This document shows positions 11,883 to 12,202 of a DNA stretch of 12,202 nucleotides, in pieces. How positions within the stretch are numbered: position 1 is the first letter of the stretch; each line of letters begins with the position of its first letter. Position numbers and translations under genes: made by a program. The DNA is taken from positions 1-12,202 of the forward strand of contig JAFVCR010000137.1 in assembly GCA_017479035.1 (NCBI GenBank), written 5' to 3'. Origin of the DNA: Kiritimatiellia bacterium (GTDB taxonomy: Bacteria > Verrucomicrobiota > Kiritimatiellia > RFP12 > UBA1067). A model generated the notes under the pieces. It did no database searches and was not told the origin of the DNA. It was given only the letters and a program-made list of their open reading frames with translations.

Positions 11883-12202
11883 ATGCGCGCAATGAAAATG
11901 CCGTCCATGAAGATTTCCCTCCCGTCGCTTCTTCTCTCTGCGATATTCATTGCAGCGGTATTCTATCTGAACACCACTTTCTCGTTCGCTTCGGACGATT
12001 GCATGTATGGGCTTCAAAGCGCGGCGGCATCTGACGGCATCCCGCCTCACCTCGGCACGTTGGCCAACGCATTTGCGGAAAACTGGCGCGATGGATACCG
12101 CCCCGTGGTGCACATAGCGGCCCGCATCTTCACCGGATGTTTCGACAAAGGCGTTTTCAATGCGGCAAACACGATAATGGCGTGTCTCTTTGCATTATGC
12201 AT
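11883..12202 (+). CDS. Integral membrane protein, N-terminal part, DUF6056-like (cut by window edge)
   Basis: An open frame runs from the ATG at 11883 to the right edge with no stop, about 106 codons. It starts MRAMKMPSMKISLPSLLLSA, then a first membrane helix (SLLLSAIFIAAVFYL), then N-TTFSFASDDCMYG, NWRDGYRPVVHIAARIF and FNAANTIMACLFAL. The order of Asn after the first helix, an acidic DD pair, an Arg-x-x-x-His segment and a second helix preceded by FNxxN resembles DUF6056 and related glycosyltransferase-like polytopic proteins. The resemblance is from pattern memory and is tentative. ATG 11871 is an in-frame alternative overlapping cstA by eight bases; an AGGA at 11868-11871 lies 11 bases before 11883. 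It probably follows cstA in the same transcript. Confidence 0.65.
   Translation, partial: MRAMKMPSMKISLPSLLLSAIFIAAVFYLNTTFSFASDDCMYGLQSAAASDGIPPHLGTLANAFAENWRDGYRPVVHIAARIFTGCFDKGVFNAANTIMACLFALC

Noticed and set aside
1..12202. tRNA, rRNA, insertion sequence, integrase or toxin-antitoxin pair
   Set aside because: I found no cloverleaf, rRNA core sequence, transposase motif or terminal inverted repeats with an enclosed gene.

Overview
The window is gene-dense chromosomal DNA from a Gram-negative bacterium. The diderm envelope is implied by an MCE/Mla-type lipid transporter with its own lipoprotein, and by several secreted or envelope proteins. GC content is mixed, roughly 50-65% in the stretches counted by hand. 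A YbeY with Asp in place of the third metal-site His, a GH97-type protein, and intergenic repeats that read RDARVPTVH on the minus strand together suggest the Verrucomicrobiota/Kiritimatiellota (PVC) area, possibly a gut or anaerobic lineage. That placement is inference with low confidence; no rRNA or other phylogenetic marker is present.

Layout. 1-319: no gene; a dyad, a TTGACG promoter candidate, small inverted repeats and a second promoter that abuts the first gene. 320-4345 (+): a tightly packed operon, GH97-like glycosidase homologue, family 2 glycosyltransferase, ybeY (rRNA maturation endonuclease) and a YggS/PLPBP-type PLP homeostasis protein, with 4-34 nt overlaps between reading frames. 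4349-6767 (-), convergent with the first operon and only 3 nt away: a secreted Cys-rich, metallothionein-like protein, a two-component sensor histidine kinase with Cys/His residues in its extracytoplasmic domain, and an OmpR/PhoB-type response regulator. 6885-9807 (-): a lipid-transport (Mla/MCE) operon in the order permease, ATPase, MCE substrate-binding protein, auxiliary lipoprotein. 9808-10165: intergenic, with back-to-back promoters for the Mla operon and cstA, two 55-nt imperfect direct repeats with GC-rich palindromic cores, and a further inverted repeat. 10166-11878 (+): a short CstA-family carbon-starvation/pyruvate-peptide transporter, GC-richer than the other genes. 11883 to the right edge (+): the start of an integral membrane protein resembling DUF6056-type proteins, cut by the window.

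How the genes work together. The Mla-type operon should form one inner-membrane ABC complex moving phospholipids between the membranes. The kinase and regulator form a standard two-component pair. The co-transcribed Cys-rich exported protein, with 21 cysteines and an Arg-Gly-Pro tail, could feed a metal or thiol signal to that kinase. This three-gene unit is the best candidate here for something undescribed, but it is an inference from gene order and composition. The first operon mixes envelope sugar chemistry with housekeeping genes, and its GH97 protein appears to lack several residues expected of an active enzyme.
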